DNA of 5,831 nt from Erysipelotrichaceae bacterium (GTDB lineage: Bacteria; Bacillota_I; Bacilli_A; Erysipelotrichales; Erysipelotrichaceae). Both the position numbers and the translations under genes were made by a program. Position 1 is the first letter of the stretch. Every line of letters begins with the position of its first letter. This document shows, one piece after another, positions 1 to 5,689 of this stretch. Location of the stretch: contig DXZE01000069.1 of the NCBI GenBank assembly GCA_019415435.1, positions 1 to 5,831 of the forward strand, given 5' to 3'. A model generated the notes under the pieces. It searched no databases. It saw nothing but the letters and a program-made list of their open reading frames with translations, and was not told the DNA's origin.

Positions 1-340
1 AACAATAGATAACATTTACTATCAGACGGCTGGTAAAAAGATGGCAGGAATGTTAGAAGAAAAAAGAAAACAGTGGGATGAAGAAATATGCCGTAAGAAT
101 CATAAATCTCTTCCAAAGATTACAATCAAATATATGACATCCCGCTGGGGAAGCTGTACACCAGCCAGAAGTCATATATCCATGTCAGTAAGACTGATGC
201 ATTTTCCTGAAGAATGTATGGATTATGTTCTCTTACATGAATATGTACATATTCTTGTACCGAATCATTCCAAACAGTTCTATGATATTGTTTCATACTA
301 TATGCCTGAGTGGAAGGCATATAATCAGTTATTGAAGTGA
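1..340 (+). CDS. YgjP/DUF45-type zinc metallopeptidase, 3' part of gene
   Basis: This is the C-terminal part of a predicted zinc-dependent metallopeptidase of the YgjP-like (DUF45, M48-related) family. The frame stays open from base 2 into the ATG at 41, and the residues before that ATG read as normal protein (TIDNIYYQTAGKK). The gene therefore starts upstream of the window, and the ATG at 41 is probably internal. The zinc site is visible as HEYVH (bases 236-250) with a third histidine at 266-268 in the context NHSKQF, giving HExxHx5H. The preceding TSRWGSC motif and the closing MPEWK are typical of the family, which is usually about 230 residues long, so about half is seen here. There is no signal peptide or membrane segment in the visible part, and the protein is likely cytoplasmic. 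The substrate is unknown for the family. The stop codon overlaps the ribosome binding site of the downstream MscS gene, so the two are probably co-transcribed. Confidence 0.9.
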   Translation, partial: TIDNIYYQTAGKKMAGMLEEKRKQWDEEICRKNHKSLPKITIKYMTSRWGSCTPARSHISMSVRLMHFPEECMDYVLLHEYVHILVPNHSKQFYDIVSYYMPEWKAYNQLLK

Positions 341-347
341 GGCTTTT

Positions 348-1223
348 ATGGAAGACATACAGGATACAATCTGGGATTTTGGCTCAAAGATATTTCAGGA
401 TGGATTGTTAGCGTTCTGTTTGCGCAGTGCCTTTATTGTTATCATTGCCTGGCTCGTATCGCATCTTGTACGCAGGGCATTCAAAAAGGCAATCGACAAA
501 ACAGAAAGCCGTACAATGCCATTATCTTTCCTTGGCAAGATCTTTCATTTCATTATCTGGTGTATTGCTATCTTTGCCATACTGGATGGCATTCGTCCTT
601 TATCGGGTCTCGGTACAGCAGTATTAGGAGCTACTTCCATCTTCTCTGTGGTTGTAGGCTTAGCTGCCCAGGAAACATTCGGTAACTTTATCGCAGGTTT
701 CTTTATTGCCATCTATCAGCCTTTTGCGGTAGGAGATGTTGTATCATTACCAGAAAAGAATATCTCTGGTACTGTAATAGAAATCACATTCCGTCATACC
801 ATCCTTTCTACAATACAGAATACAAAGCTGATTATTCCTAACAGTGTCATGAATTCTGCAATTATTGAAGATCGTGCTTTTGGACAGACTACATACACAA
901 GATATATCAGCTTTGATATTGGTTATGATTCTGATATTGATAAGGCAATTAAGCTGATTATTGATACTGTCATGAATACAGATGGTGTCATTGATATACG
1001 CACTGAAGAAGAAAAGAAACAGAACGCAGATCCAATTACGGTAAGAGTAGAGGAATTTGATGCCTCCGGCATCCGTCTGACCTTTCCGCTTCATACCAAT
1101 GATCTGAATTCTTCATATCTTGCGGCCAGTAATGTCAGACGCTCACTATTAAAAAAGTTCAAAGAAAATGACATTGAAATTCCTTATAACAAAGTAGAAG
1201 TATTAAAGAGTAAAGATGCATAA
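348..1223 (+). CDS. MscS-family small-conductance mechanosensitive ion channel
   Basis: This encodes a 291-residue membrane channel that would open under membrane tension and release solutes during hypo-osmotic shock. The length is close to that of E. coli MscS (286). Three hydrophobic segments are visible: TM1 about residues 19-42, TM2 about 62-80, and the pore-lining TM3 about 88-125, rich in Gly and Ala (GLAAQETFGNFIAGFF). These are followed by the family hallmark QPFAVGDVV (124-132), which begins the beta domain. IPNS (163-166) and the C-terminal alpha/beta domain ending in NDIEIPY (274-280) complete the MscS fold. The start ATG at 348 has GTGAGG at 337-342, overlapping the stop codon of the upstream metallopeptidase gene, with 5 nt spacing. 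This points to translational coupling in an operon. A perfect 11-bp terminator follows the stop codon. The family call is secure; which MscS subtype it is, and its conductance, cannot be read from the sequence. Confidence 0.95.
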   Translation: MEDIQDTIWDFGSKIFQDGLLAFCLRSAFIVIIAWLVSHLVRRAFKKAIDKTESRTMPLSFLGKIFHFIIWCIAIFAILDGIRPLSGLGTAVLGATSIFSVVVGLAAQETFGNFIAGFFIAIYQPFAVGDVVSLPEKNISGTVIEITFRHTILSTIQNTKLIIPNSVMNSAIIEDRAFGQTTYTRYISFDIGYDSDIDKAIKLIIDTVMNTDGVIDIRTEEEKKQNADPITVRVEEFDASGIRLTFPLHTNDLNSSYLAASNVRRSLLKKFKENDIEIPYNKVEVLKSKDA

Positions 1224-1228
1224 AACAG

Positions 1229-1263
1229 ATATCTCTGATTCATATCAGAGATATTTTTCTTTG
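1229..1263 (+). terminator. Intrinsic terminator of the metallopeptidase-MscS unit
   Basis: A perfect 11-bp stem, ATATCTCTGAT (1229-1239) and ATCAGAGATAT (1244-1254), closes a 4-nt loop (TCAT) and runs directly into a T-rich tail (TTTTCTTTG). It begins 5 nt after the MscS stop codon. The stem is AT-rich, but its length and the T-run make it a convincing rho-independent terminator. Confidence 0.88.
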
Positions 1264-1272
1264 TGCTAGAAT
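1264..1272 (+). promoter_or_regulatory. Extended -10 promoter element overlapping the start of the wall-protein gene
   Basis: TGCTAGAAT at 1264-1272 matches an extended -10 (TGnTATAAT) with one mismatch. It sits immediately after the terminator T-tail. No good -35 hexamer lies 16-18 nt upstream, because that stretch is the 3' arm of the terminator. Transcription would be expected to start near 1279-1280, which falls inside the longest reading of the next gene and at its second ATG. This is inference from one element only. Confidence 0.45.
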
Positions 1273-2521
1273 GATAACGATGATTTCAAAGAAAACAGAA
1301 CATAAGATAACTGCTTTATTGATGATCATTGTCTTAACTGCACTGCATCTGCCGGTACATGCGGAAGAAGATTATTCTGATACAGCCGCATGGACCAGGA
1401 AATGCAGTGATTTAACTGTATTAAATGAAGCTGATAAGAATGCATGTTCTGCCTATATGCAGTATATGGCATCCAAATCAGAAGACTTAAAGAAACAATT
1501 AGCAGACATAGATCAGAAACAAAGCCAGGTTACAGAAAATATTTCTTCTGCATCAGAAAAAATCGCAGATTATCAGAATCAGATTGCGTCATTAACAGAT
1601 CAGGTAAATGATCTTCAGAAACAGATTGATGAACAGAATGCAAAGATAGCAGAAGAAGAGAAAAAGGAACAGGCCTTAAAAGAGGATGTAAAGAAACAGA
1701 TTGCCAATAATCAGTCTTTTATGCGTTTGTCCAAAGTGACAGACATTATCATGGGTGCCAGTTCCTTCGAAGAACTGTTAAGGATTCTCAATGGTTTAAG
1801 TATGATTACCCAAAAATCAGATCAGTTATTAGATGAATATCAGAAAGCAGAAGAAACTCTGAAGAAAGACAGAGATACTTTGAACCAGCAGAAACAGGAA
1901 GTACAGAATACGGAGAATGATATTCTTGCCAAAAGCTATGCCATGCAGGTAGAAAAGGAACAGCTGGAAGCTCAGAAACAGGAACTGAGTGCCCAATATG
2001 CATCCACATCTGATGATATTAATGACCTTTCTGAAGAAGAAAAGAAATTGCGTGAAAACCAGGAAACCGCAAGGAAAAACTATGAGAAAGCCTTAGCTGA
2101 AAAGAAAGCCGCAGAAGAGGCAGCAGCTAAGAAGGCCGCAGAAGAAAAGGCAAAGGCAGACGCTGAGAAAGCTAAAGCTGCCGCAGCCAATAATACAACA
2201 ACAGATTCTTCTGGCTGGAATGGTAAGAAACTGTCCCGTTCTTCCGGTACTATTACCGGTCCTTCCGGTAAAGAGACATACTATAATCTGCCTATGAATG
2301 GTGTCATTAAGATCCTGAAAGGGGCAGGTATTCCTGGTGATTACTGGGTACGAAGTGATGGTGTCAAAATGTATGGAAGCTATATTCTTGTGGCAGCTGA
2401 TCAATCTCTGCATCCATTAGGATCTATTGTAGAAACAAGTCTTGGCCAGGGCATTGTAGGAGATACTGGCACATTTATTTATGTAAATCACAATCAGATT
2501 GATATCGCTGTTACATGGTAA
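1271..2521 (+). CDS. Secreted coiled-coil protein with PcsB-like N-terminal region and C-terminal 3D domain (putative peptidoglycan-active)
   Basis: This is a 416-residue exported protein. A signal peptide covers residues 1-31: a Lys-rich start, a hydrophobic core ITALLMIIVLTAL, and a likely cleavage after VHA. The mature part begins with two Cys (45 and 59), then long heptad-rich helices at about 66-146 and 183-246. Between them lies FMRLSKVTDIIMGASSFEEL (150-169), which resembles the V-shaped coiled coil of PcsB/CwlO-type wall-division proteins. An Ala/Lys/Glu linker (about 265-306) leads to a C-terminal domain (about 335-416) that carries the three aspartates of the 3D double-psi barrel fold: AAD (D377), DTG (D398) and IDI (D411). 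Barrels of this type occur in MltA-like lytic transglycosylases and resuscitation-type proteins, so cleavage of peptidoglycan glycan strands is plausible but unproven. The start is uncertain: the ATG at 1271 lies within the -10 element, there is no Shine-Dalgarno, and the ATG at 1280 (residue 4) is an attractive alternative. No convincing terminator follows. Confidence 0.85.
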   Translation: MITMISKKTEHKITALLMIIVLTALHLPVHAEEDYSDTAAWTRKCSDLTVLNEADKNACSAYMQYMASKSEDLKKQLADIDQKQSQVTENISSASEKIADYQNQIASLTDQVNDLQKQIDEQNAKIAEEEKKEQALKEDVKKQIANNQSFMRLSKVTDIIMGASSFEELLRILNGLSMITQKSDQLLDEYQKAEETLKKDRDTLNQQKQEVQNTENDILAKSYAMQVEKEQLEAQKQELSAQYASTSDDINDLSEEEKKLRENQETARKNYEKALAEKKAAEEAAAKKAAEEKAKADAEKAKAAAANNTTTDSSGWNGKKLSRSSGTITGPSGKETYYNLPMNGVIKILKGAGIPGDYWVRSDGVKMYGSYILVAADQSLHPLGSIVETSLGQGIVGDTGTFIYVNHNQIDIAVTW

Positions 2522-2588
2522 ATGTATCCGCTTACATAATTATTTTCAGAGATTCTGTCTGATTTATGAATAAGTTGATTTTCCTCTA

Positions 2589-2616
2589 TTGAAGTTATTA
2601 CGGTTTCCGTTAAAAT
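2589..2616 (+). promoter_or_regulatory. Sigma-A-type promoter for the ankyrin/EF-G-like operon leader
   Basis: TTGAAG (2589-2594, 4/6 to TTGACA) and TAAAAT (2611-2616, 5/6 to TATAAT) are separated by 16 nt. Transcription would begin near 2622-2624, giving a leader of about 215 nt before the ankyrin gene. It is the best promoter-like pair in the 318-nt gap. The 67 bases before it (2522-2588) hold only short weak hairpins and no gene that I can see. Confidence 0.6.
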
Positions 2617-2633
2617 AAAGTTAGAAACTATCA

Positions 2634-2751
2634 CCAAAGCACAATAGACTGGAGTTGATTATAATGGAAAGGACAAAAACTGTTTTAATGGTACCTGATT
2701 TCAATGAAATTGTATCTGGCACTCGTCTTTTCGGGAGTGCTTTGGCGAGCC
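2634..2751 (+). ncRNA. Structured 5' leader RNA with competing stems (candidate attenuator or riboswitch)
   Basis: CCAAAGCAC (2634-2642) is a perfect 9-nt complement of GTGCTTTGG (2737-2745), a closing stem around about 94 nt. Inside is a hairpin, GGTAC (2690-2694) plus GATTTC (2697-2702) pairing with GAAATT (2706-2711) plus GTATC (2712-2716), with a 3-nt loop and a 2-nt bulge. GCACTC (2719-2724) can pair with GAGTGC (2735-2740), which reuses the bases GTGC of the closing stem, so the two structures exclude each other. CTCG (2722-2725) can also pair with CGAG (2746-2749). An intrinsic terminator follows at 2765. The layout suggests regulated termination ahead of the ankyrin operon. I recognise no known riboswitch consensus, T-box motif or r-protein leader. 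The same stretch can be read as a small ORF, so structure and coding are rival or joint explanations. Confidence 0.45.
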
Positions 2752-2771
2752 TTAATATGTTTATAGGATGA
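2664..2771 (+). CDS. Small ORF, 35 aa, candidate leader peptide of the ankyrin/EF-G-like operon
   Basis: An ATG at 2664 follows GGAG (2651-2654) at a 9-nt spacing and opens a 35-codon frame ending in TGA (2769-2771). The peptide begins MERTKTVLMV and ends ALASLNMFIG. It is mildly hydrophobic overall, with no clear transmembrane helix and no family that I recognise. Its stop codon lies inside the 5' arm of the following terminator stem. A ribosome finishing or stalling there would cover the stem's 5' arm, which is the geometry expected of a leader peptide in ribosome-mediated attenuation. Against coding: several codons (CGT, CTT, GGG, GCG, AGC) are uncommon in neighbouring genes, and a 35-codon open frame can arise by chance. 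The frame also overlaps the stems described for the leader RNA, so some of its sequence may be constrained by pairing instead. Confidence 0.45.
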   Translation: MERTKTVLMVPDFNEIVSGTRLFGSALASLNMFIG

Positions 2772-2798
2772 ATGCGTAAATACGTGCTCATCTTTTTT
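2765..2798 (+). terminator. Intrinsic terminator in the leader, upstream of the ankyrin gene
   Basis: AGGATGA (2765-2771) pairs with TCATCTT (2788-2794). After one A/C mismatch, TGCGT (2773-2777) pairs with ACGTG (2782-2786), closing an AAAT loop. Six T's follow (2793-2798). No second promoter with sensible spacing lies between this hairpin and the ankyrin start at 2840. A near match to a -10, TTATAA at 2819-2824, would put the transcript start inside the AGGAGG site. The operon therefore most likely depends on read-through of this terminator from the promoter at 2589-2616. Confidence 0.75.
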
Positions 2799-2839
2799 AA
2801 TCCAAAAATAATCTGATTTTATAACAGGAGGTAATCAAT

Positions 2840-3508
2840 ATGGATCAGACAAATCAGGAATTCTTTGACGCAGCAGCGGCAGGAGATTTTGCCAAAGTAT
2901 GTGCACAGGTCTCCAAAGGGGCAGACGTAAATGTTGCTAATGGTGACGGACGCACTGCATTAATGAGAAGTGCCAAGCGCGGCTATGACAAAATCGTCCG
3001 CTTTCTGCTGGATAATGGGGCAGATGTAAGAGCGCGTGACCGTAATAACAAGACAGCCTTAATGGGAGCTGCCAAGAAGGGACATACAGAGATCTGCAGA
3101 ATGCTTCTGCATGCTGGTGCTGATGTCAATGCCAGAGATAATAAAGGCAGAACAGCCCTTGCAAGAGCTTCTTTATTAGGACAGATTGAAACTGTAAAGT
3201 ATCTGATTTCCAAGGGTGCTGATGTCAATGAAGCAGATGACAGCGGCCGTACACCTTTAATGGAAGCAGTTAATGCATATAAGCTTGATGTTATTGATGA
3301 ATTGCTGAAGGCAGGCGCAGATGTTAATGCGGCTGACCAGAAAGGATGCACAGCTTTGATGAGAGCTGCCTACATCGGTATTCCATCACTTGTTACAACA
3401 TTGCTGAAGGCAGGCGCTGATAAGGATAAGAAAGACTATCAGGGTAACCTTGCCATTCATTATGTACGCAAGGAATGCTTAGCTGATTTAAAGGATATTC
3501 TGAAGTAG
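2840..3508 (+). CDS. Ankyrin-repeat protein, cytoplasmic
   Basis: This encodes a 222-residue protein made almost entirely of ankyrin repeats, a helix-loop-helix scaffold for protein-protein binding. Seven units are visible: an N-cap at about 5-34, five good repeats at about 35-68, 69-100, 101-133, 134-166 and 167-199, and a C-cap at 200-222. The consensus GRTALM...A and LL..GADVNA.D recurs. No signal peptide, membrane segment or catalytic domain is present, so a cytosolic adaptor or inhibitor role is inferred. The start at 2840 is firm: a perfect AGGAGG (2826-2831) sits 8 nt upstream. The gene lies 16 nt before an EF-G-like GTPase gene with no terminator between, so the two are almost certainly co-transcribed. 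That makes the GTPase or its ribosomal complex a candidate partner, though nothing in the sequence proves it. Confidence 0.93.
   Translation: MDQTNQEFFDAAAAGDFAKVCAQVSKGADVNVANGDGRTALMRSAKRGYDKIVRFLLDNGADVRARDRNNKTALMGAAKKGHTEICRMLLHAGADVNARDNKGRTALARASLLGQIETVKYLISKGADVNEADDSGRTPLMEAVNAYKLDVIDELLKAGADVNAADQKGCTALMRAAYIGIPSLVTTLLKAGADKDKKDYQGNLAIHYVRKECLADLKDILK
3301..3417 (+). repeat. 99-nt-spaced direct repeats within the ankyrin gene
   Basis: An 18-nt string, ATTGCTGAAGGCAGGCGC, occurs exactly at 3301-3318 and again at 3400-3417, 99 nt (33 codons, one ankyrin unit) apart. A second pair, GGTGCTGATGTCAATG, occurs at 3116-3131 and 3215-3230, also 99 nt apart. Identity at the DNA level, including synonymous positions, suggests unit duplication or gene conversion rather than only protein-level constraint. 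Confidence 0.8.
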
Positions 3509-3524
3509 AAGGGAGAAGAGTAAA

Positions 3525-5603
3525 ATGCGAGATTATAAAGCAGATGAAGTAAGAAATGTCGTTGTTTTAGGACATTCAGGCTCTGGAAAGAGTTCTTTGA
3601 TTGAAGCAGCTTTATATTATGTAAAGGCAATCAATCGTTTCGGACCAGCTGCCGATGGTACTACAGCATTAAACTTTGATCCTGAAGAAGGTAAAAGAGG
3701 AACATCCTGCTATTGCCATTTAGCTCCTGTTGAATGGAAAGACAGAAAGATTAACTTTATCGATACACCAGGGTATATGGATTATGAAGGTGAAGAAGAT
3801 ACAGGTTTAATGGTTGGTGATAATGCCTTAATTGTTGTCTCTGCCAAGGATGGCGTACAGGCTGGTACGGAAAGAGCATGGAAGAAAGCTGTAACACGCA
3901 GAAAGCTGCCTTCTATCATCTTTGTAAACAAACTGGATGATGAAAATGCTGACTTCTCTAAAGTAGTAGATGAATTAAGAGATAAGTTTGGTAAGTCTGT
4001 ATTCCTGTTTGAAGTTCCGATTATTGAAGGTCGTGAAGTTGTTGGTTCTGTCAATATCTTAAGAAACAAGGCATGGTACTACAATGATCCTGACCATCCA
4101 AGAGAAGTACCGGAACCAATGCGTCCTAAGGTACAGGAATACTATGATGAGATCGCAGAAGCAATTGCCATGACTGATGATGATCTGATGGAAAAGTTCT
4201 TCGCTGGCGAGAAGTTTGAAGAACATGAGATTGCCAAGGGACTCCGTATTGGTGTCAGAAGTGGTGAAATTCATCCGGTATACTGCGGTTCTGCAGTCAA
4301 CCAGACCGGTATTGAAAGACTGCTGGATCTGATTACGGAATACTTCCCGTCTTATGCAGAAGTTGGCAGAGTACAGGCATTGAATCAGAAGAATGAAACA
4401 ATTGATATGGAGACAAATGAGAATGAAGCATTAAGTGCATTTGTATTCAAGACAATTGTGGACCCGTTTGTAGGAAAGATTTCTTATCTGAAAGTAATGT
4501 CTGGTGTATTAAACAGTGATTCTGAAGTGTATAACTCCAATAAGGATGTTACAGAAAAGATCAATCAGATTTATGTCATCAATGGCAAGTATCAGATTGG
4601 TGTTGGCAAGCTGTTTACAGGTGATATAGGTGCCGTTGTAAAGCTAGGCTCTACTGAGACAAATGATACATTATGCACCAAGAGCAGAGTGATTCATTAT
4701 CCACCGATTGCATATCCTGAACCAATGCTTGGCTATGCAATCAAACCTAAGACAAAGGCTGATGAAGACAAGATGTCTGCTGCAATTCGTAATATGATGC
4801 AGGAAGATAAGACAATCCGCTTTGTCAATAACGATGAAACCCATGAACAGATTCTCTATGGTGTAGGTGATCAGCATATTGATCTGATTCTTTCCAAACT
4901 GAAGTCCAAGTATAAGGTAGATGTCACAACAAGTACACCGACCGTACAGTATCGTGAAACCATTCGTGGCAAGGCAGAAGCACAGGGACGCTATAAGAAA
5001 CAGAATGGCGGTGCTGGTCAGTATGGTGATGTATGGGTCAGATTTGAACCATCAGATGATCCCGATGGCGATATGGTCTTTGATGAAGAAGTATTTGGCG
5101 GTGCCGTTCCAAAGCAGTTTTTCCCGCCTACTGAGCAGGGCTTAAGAGACTGCATGCAGCATGGACCACTTGCCGGATTCAAGGTTGTAGGTGTCAAGGC
5201 TACGCTGTATGATGGCTCCTATCATCCGGTAGATTCCAAGGAAGTTGCCTTCAAGGAAGCCGCAAGACTTGCTTATAATGCAGCTATGCCTAAGGCTGAT
5301 CCGGTATTGCTGGAACCAATCGGAAGAGTCAAGGTAACAGCACCAGAAGAGTACACAGGTACCTTAATGGGTGACTTTACAAAGCGTCGTGGTATTATCG
5401 CTGATATGACTACCGATGAAGATGGTGAACAGGTCATTGAGGCAGATGTACCAGAAGCAGAGATGTTAACATATGCCAATGAATTAAGGGCTATGACCCA
5501 GGGCAGAGGTACATATGTGATGCATTTTGAAAAGTACCAGCCGGCTCCTAAGGATGTCGCAGACAAGGTAATTGCGGAAACAAAGGCTAAGAAACAGGCA
5601 TAA
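3525..5603 (+). CDS. EF-G-like translational GTPase (EF-G2-type paralogue)
   Basis: This encodes a 692-residue protein with all five EF-G domains and normal EF-G length. The G domain shows the P-loop GHSGSGKS (16-23), switch I KRGTS (57-61), DTPGY (80-84), NKLD (135-138) and GSA (255-257). Domain II is at about 303-400, III at about 403-475, IV at about 476-595 with GGAGQYGDV (495-503) and GSYHPVDSKEVAFK (564-577), and V at about 596-672 with RRGII and GRGTYVMHF. Compared with translocating EF-G, the P-loop Asp of HIDAGKT is Gly19, the Thr of RGIT aligns with Ser61, and the catalytic His of DTPGH is Tyr84. This pattern fits the EF-G2 paralogue group rather than the housekeeping fusA product. 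EF-G2 proteins of mycobacteria and Bacteroides have been reported to lack ribosome-stimulated GTP hydrolysis. A tetracycline-protection role is less likely, because the similarity is to EF-G2 throughout. GGGAG (3511-3515) lies 9 nt before the start. The gene is second in an operon with the ankyrin gene. Confidence 0.93.
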   Translation: MRDYKADEVRNVVVLGHSGSGKSSLIEAALYYVKAINRFGPAADGTTALNFDPEEGKRGTSCYCHLAPVEWKDRKINFIDTPGYMDYEGEEDTGLMVGDNALIVVSAKDGVQAGTERAWKKAVTRRKLPSIIFVNKLDDENADFSKVVDELRDKFGKSVFLFEVPIIEGREVVGSVNILRNKAWYYNDPDHPREVPEPMRPKVQEYYDEIAEAIAMTDDDLMEKFFAGEKFEEHEIAKGLRIGVRSGEIHPVYCGSAVNQTGIERLLDLITEYFPSYAEVGRVQALNQKNETIDMETNENEALSAFVFKTIVDPFVGKISYLKVMSGVLNSDSEVYNSNKDVTEKINQIYVINGKYQIGVGKLFTGDIGAVVKLGSTETNDTLCTKSRVIHYPPIAYPEPMLGYAIKPKTKADEDKMSAAIRNMMQEDKTIRFVNNDETHEQILYGVGDQHIDLILSKLKSKYKVDVTTSTPTVQYRETIRGKAEAQGRYKKQNGGAGQYGDVWVRFEPSDDPDGDMVFDEEVFGGAVPKQFFPPTEQGLRDCMQHGPLAGFKVVGVKATLYDGSYHPVDSKEVAFKEAARLAYNAAMPKADPVLLEPIGRVKVTAPEEYTGTLMGDFTKRRGIIADMTTDEDGEQVIEADVPEAEMLTYANELRAMTQGRGTYVMHFEKYQPAPKDVADKVIAETKAKKQA

Positions 5604-5611
5604 ATAATATC

Positions 5612-5646
5612 AGGGAGTATCCGTTAGTACGGATATTCCCTTTCTT
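5612..5646 (+). terminator. Intrinsic terminator of the ankyrin/EF-G-like operon
   Basis: A 13-bp stem, AGGGAGTATCCGT (5612-5624) with ACGGATATTCCCT (5629-5641) and one G-T wobble, closes a TAGT loop and is followed by a T-rich tail, TTCTT. It starts 9 nt after the EF-G-like stop codon and is the strongest terminator in the window. Confidence 0.92.
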
Positions 5647-5680
5647 TGACATTGCAAACAAATCCCGATTAATATAGAAT
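5646..5680 (+). promoter_or_regulatory. Promoter of the tRNA-Leu gene
   Basis: A perfect -35 hexamer, TTGACA (5646-5651), begins in the tail of the preceding terminator. Two arrangements are possible. TTGACA could pair with TAATAT (5670-5675) at an 18-nt spacing, starting about 8 nt before the tRNA. Alternatively TTGCAA (5652-5657) could pair with TAGAAT (5675-5680) at 17 nt, starting only about 3 nt before it. TTGACA with TAGAAT would need a 23-nt spacer, which is too long. Confidence 0.6.
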
Positions 5681-5689
5681 AAGACTGTT

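Noticed and set aside
41..340. Complete 99-residue metallopeptidase starting at the ATG at 41
   Set aside because: The frame is open to the window edge, there is no ribosome binding site before 41, and the family is roughly twice this length. It is a partial gene.
747..1094. Open frame of 115 codons on the - strand within the MscS gene
   Set aside because: There is no ribosome binding site or recognisable domain, and it lies fully within a secure channel gene.
2093..2413. Open frame of 106 codons on the - strand within the wall-protein gene
   Set aside because: It is the antisense of the Ala/Lys/Glu linker and 3D region. The product is a Cys/Phe/Leu-rich low-complexity string with no family resemblance, and the + strand gene is well supported.
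2512..2563. Possible terminator after the 3D-domain protein gene (TACAT/ATGTA/TACAT and TCAGA/TCTGA pairings)
   Set aside because: The stems are only about 5 bp, AT-rich, mutually overlapping and without a proper T-run, so they are not convincing as a terminator.
2634..2751. A known riboswitch or T-box in the leader
   Set aside because: I see no T-box GGTGG element and no core motifs that I know of for SAM, TPP, FMN, lysine, c-di-GMP, fluoride, guanidine or preQ1 switches. I left it as an unclassified structured leader.
2983..3351. Open frame of 122 codons on the - strand within the ankyrin gene
   Set aside because: It mirrors the ankyrin repeat periodicity (recurring ALTSAP is the antisense of GADVNA), so it is a shadow of the repeats and not a gene.
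3525..5603. Tetracycline ribosomal-protection protein (TetM/TetO-like)
   Set aside because: The P-loop, switch and domain IV sequences look like the EF-G2 paralogue group, and no mobile-element signs surround the gene.
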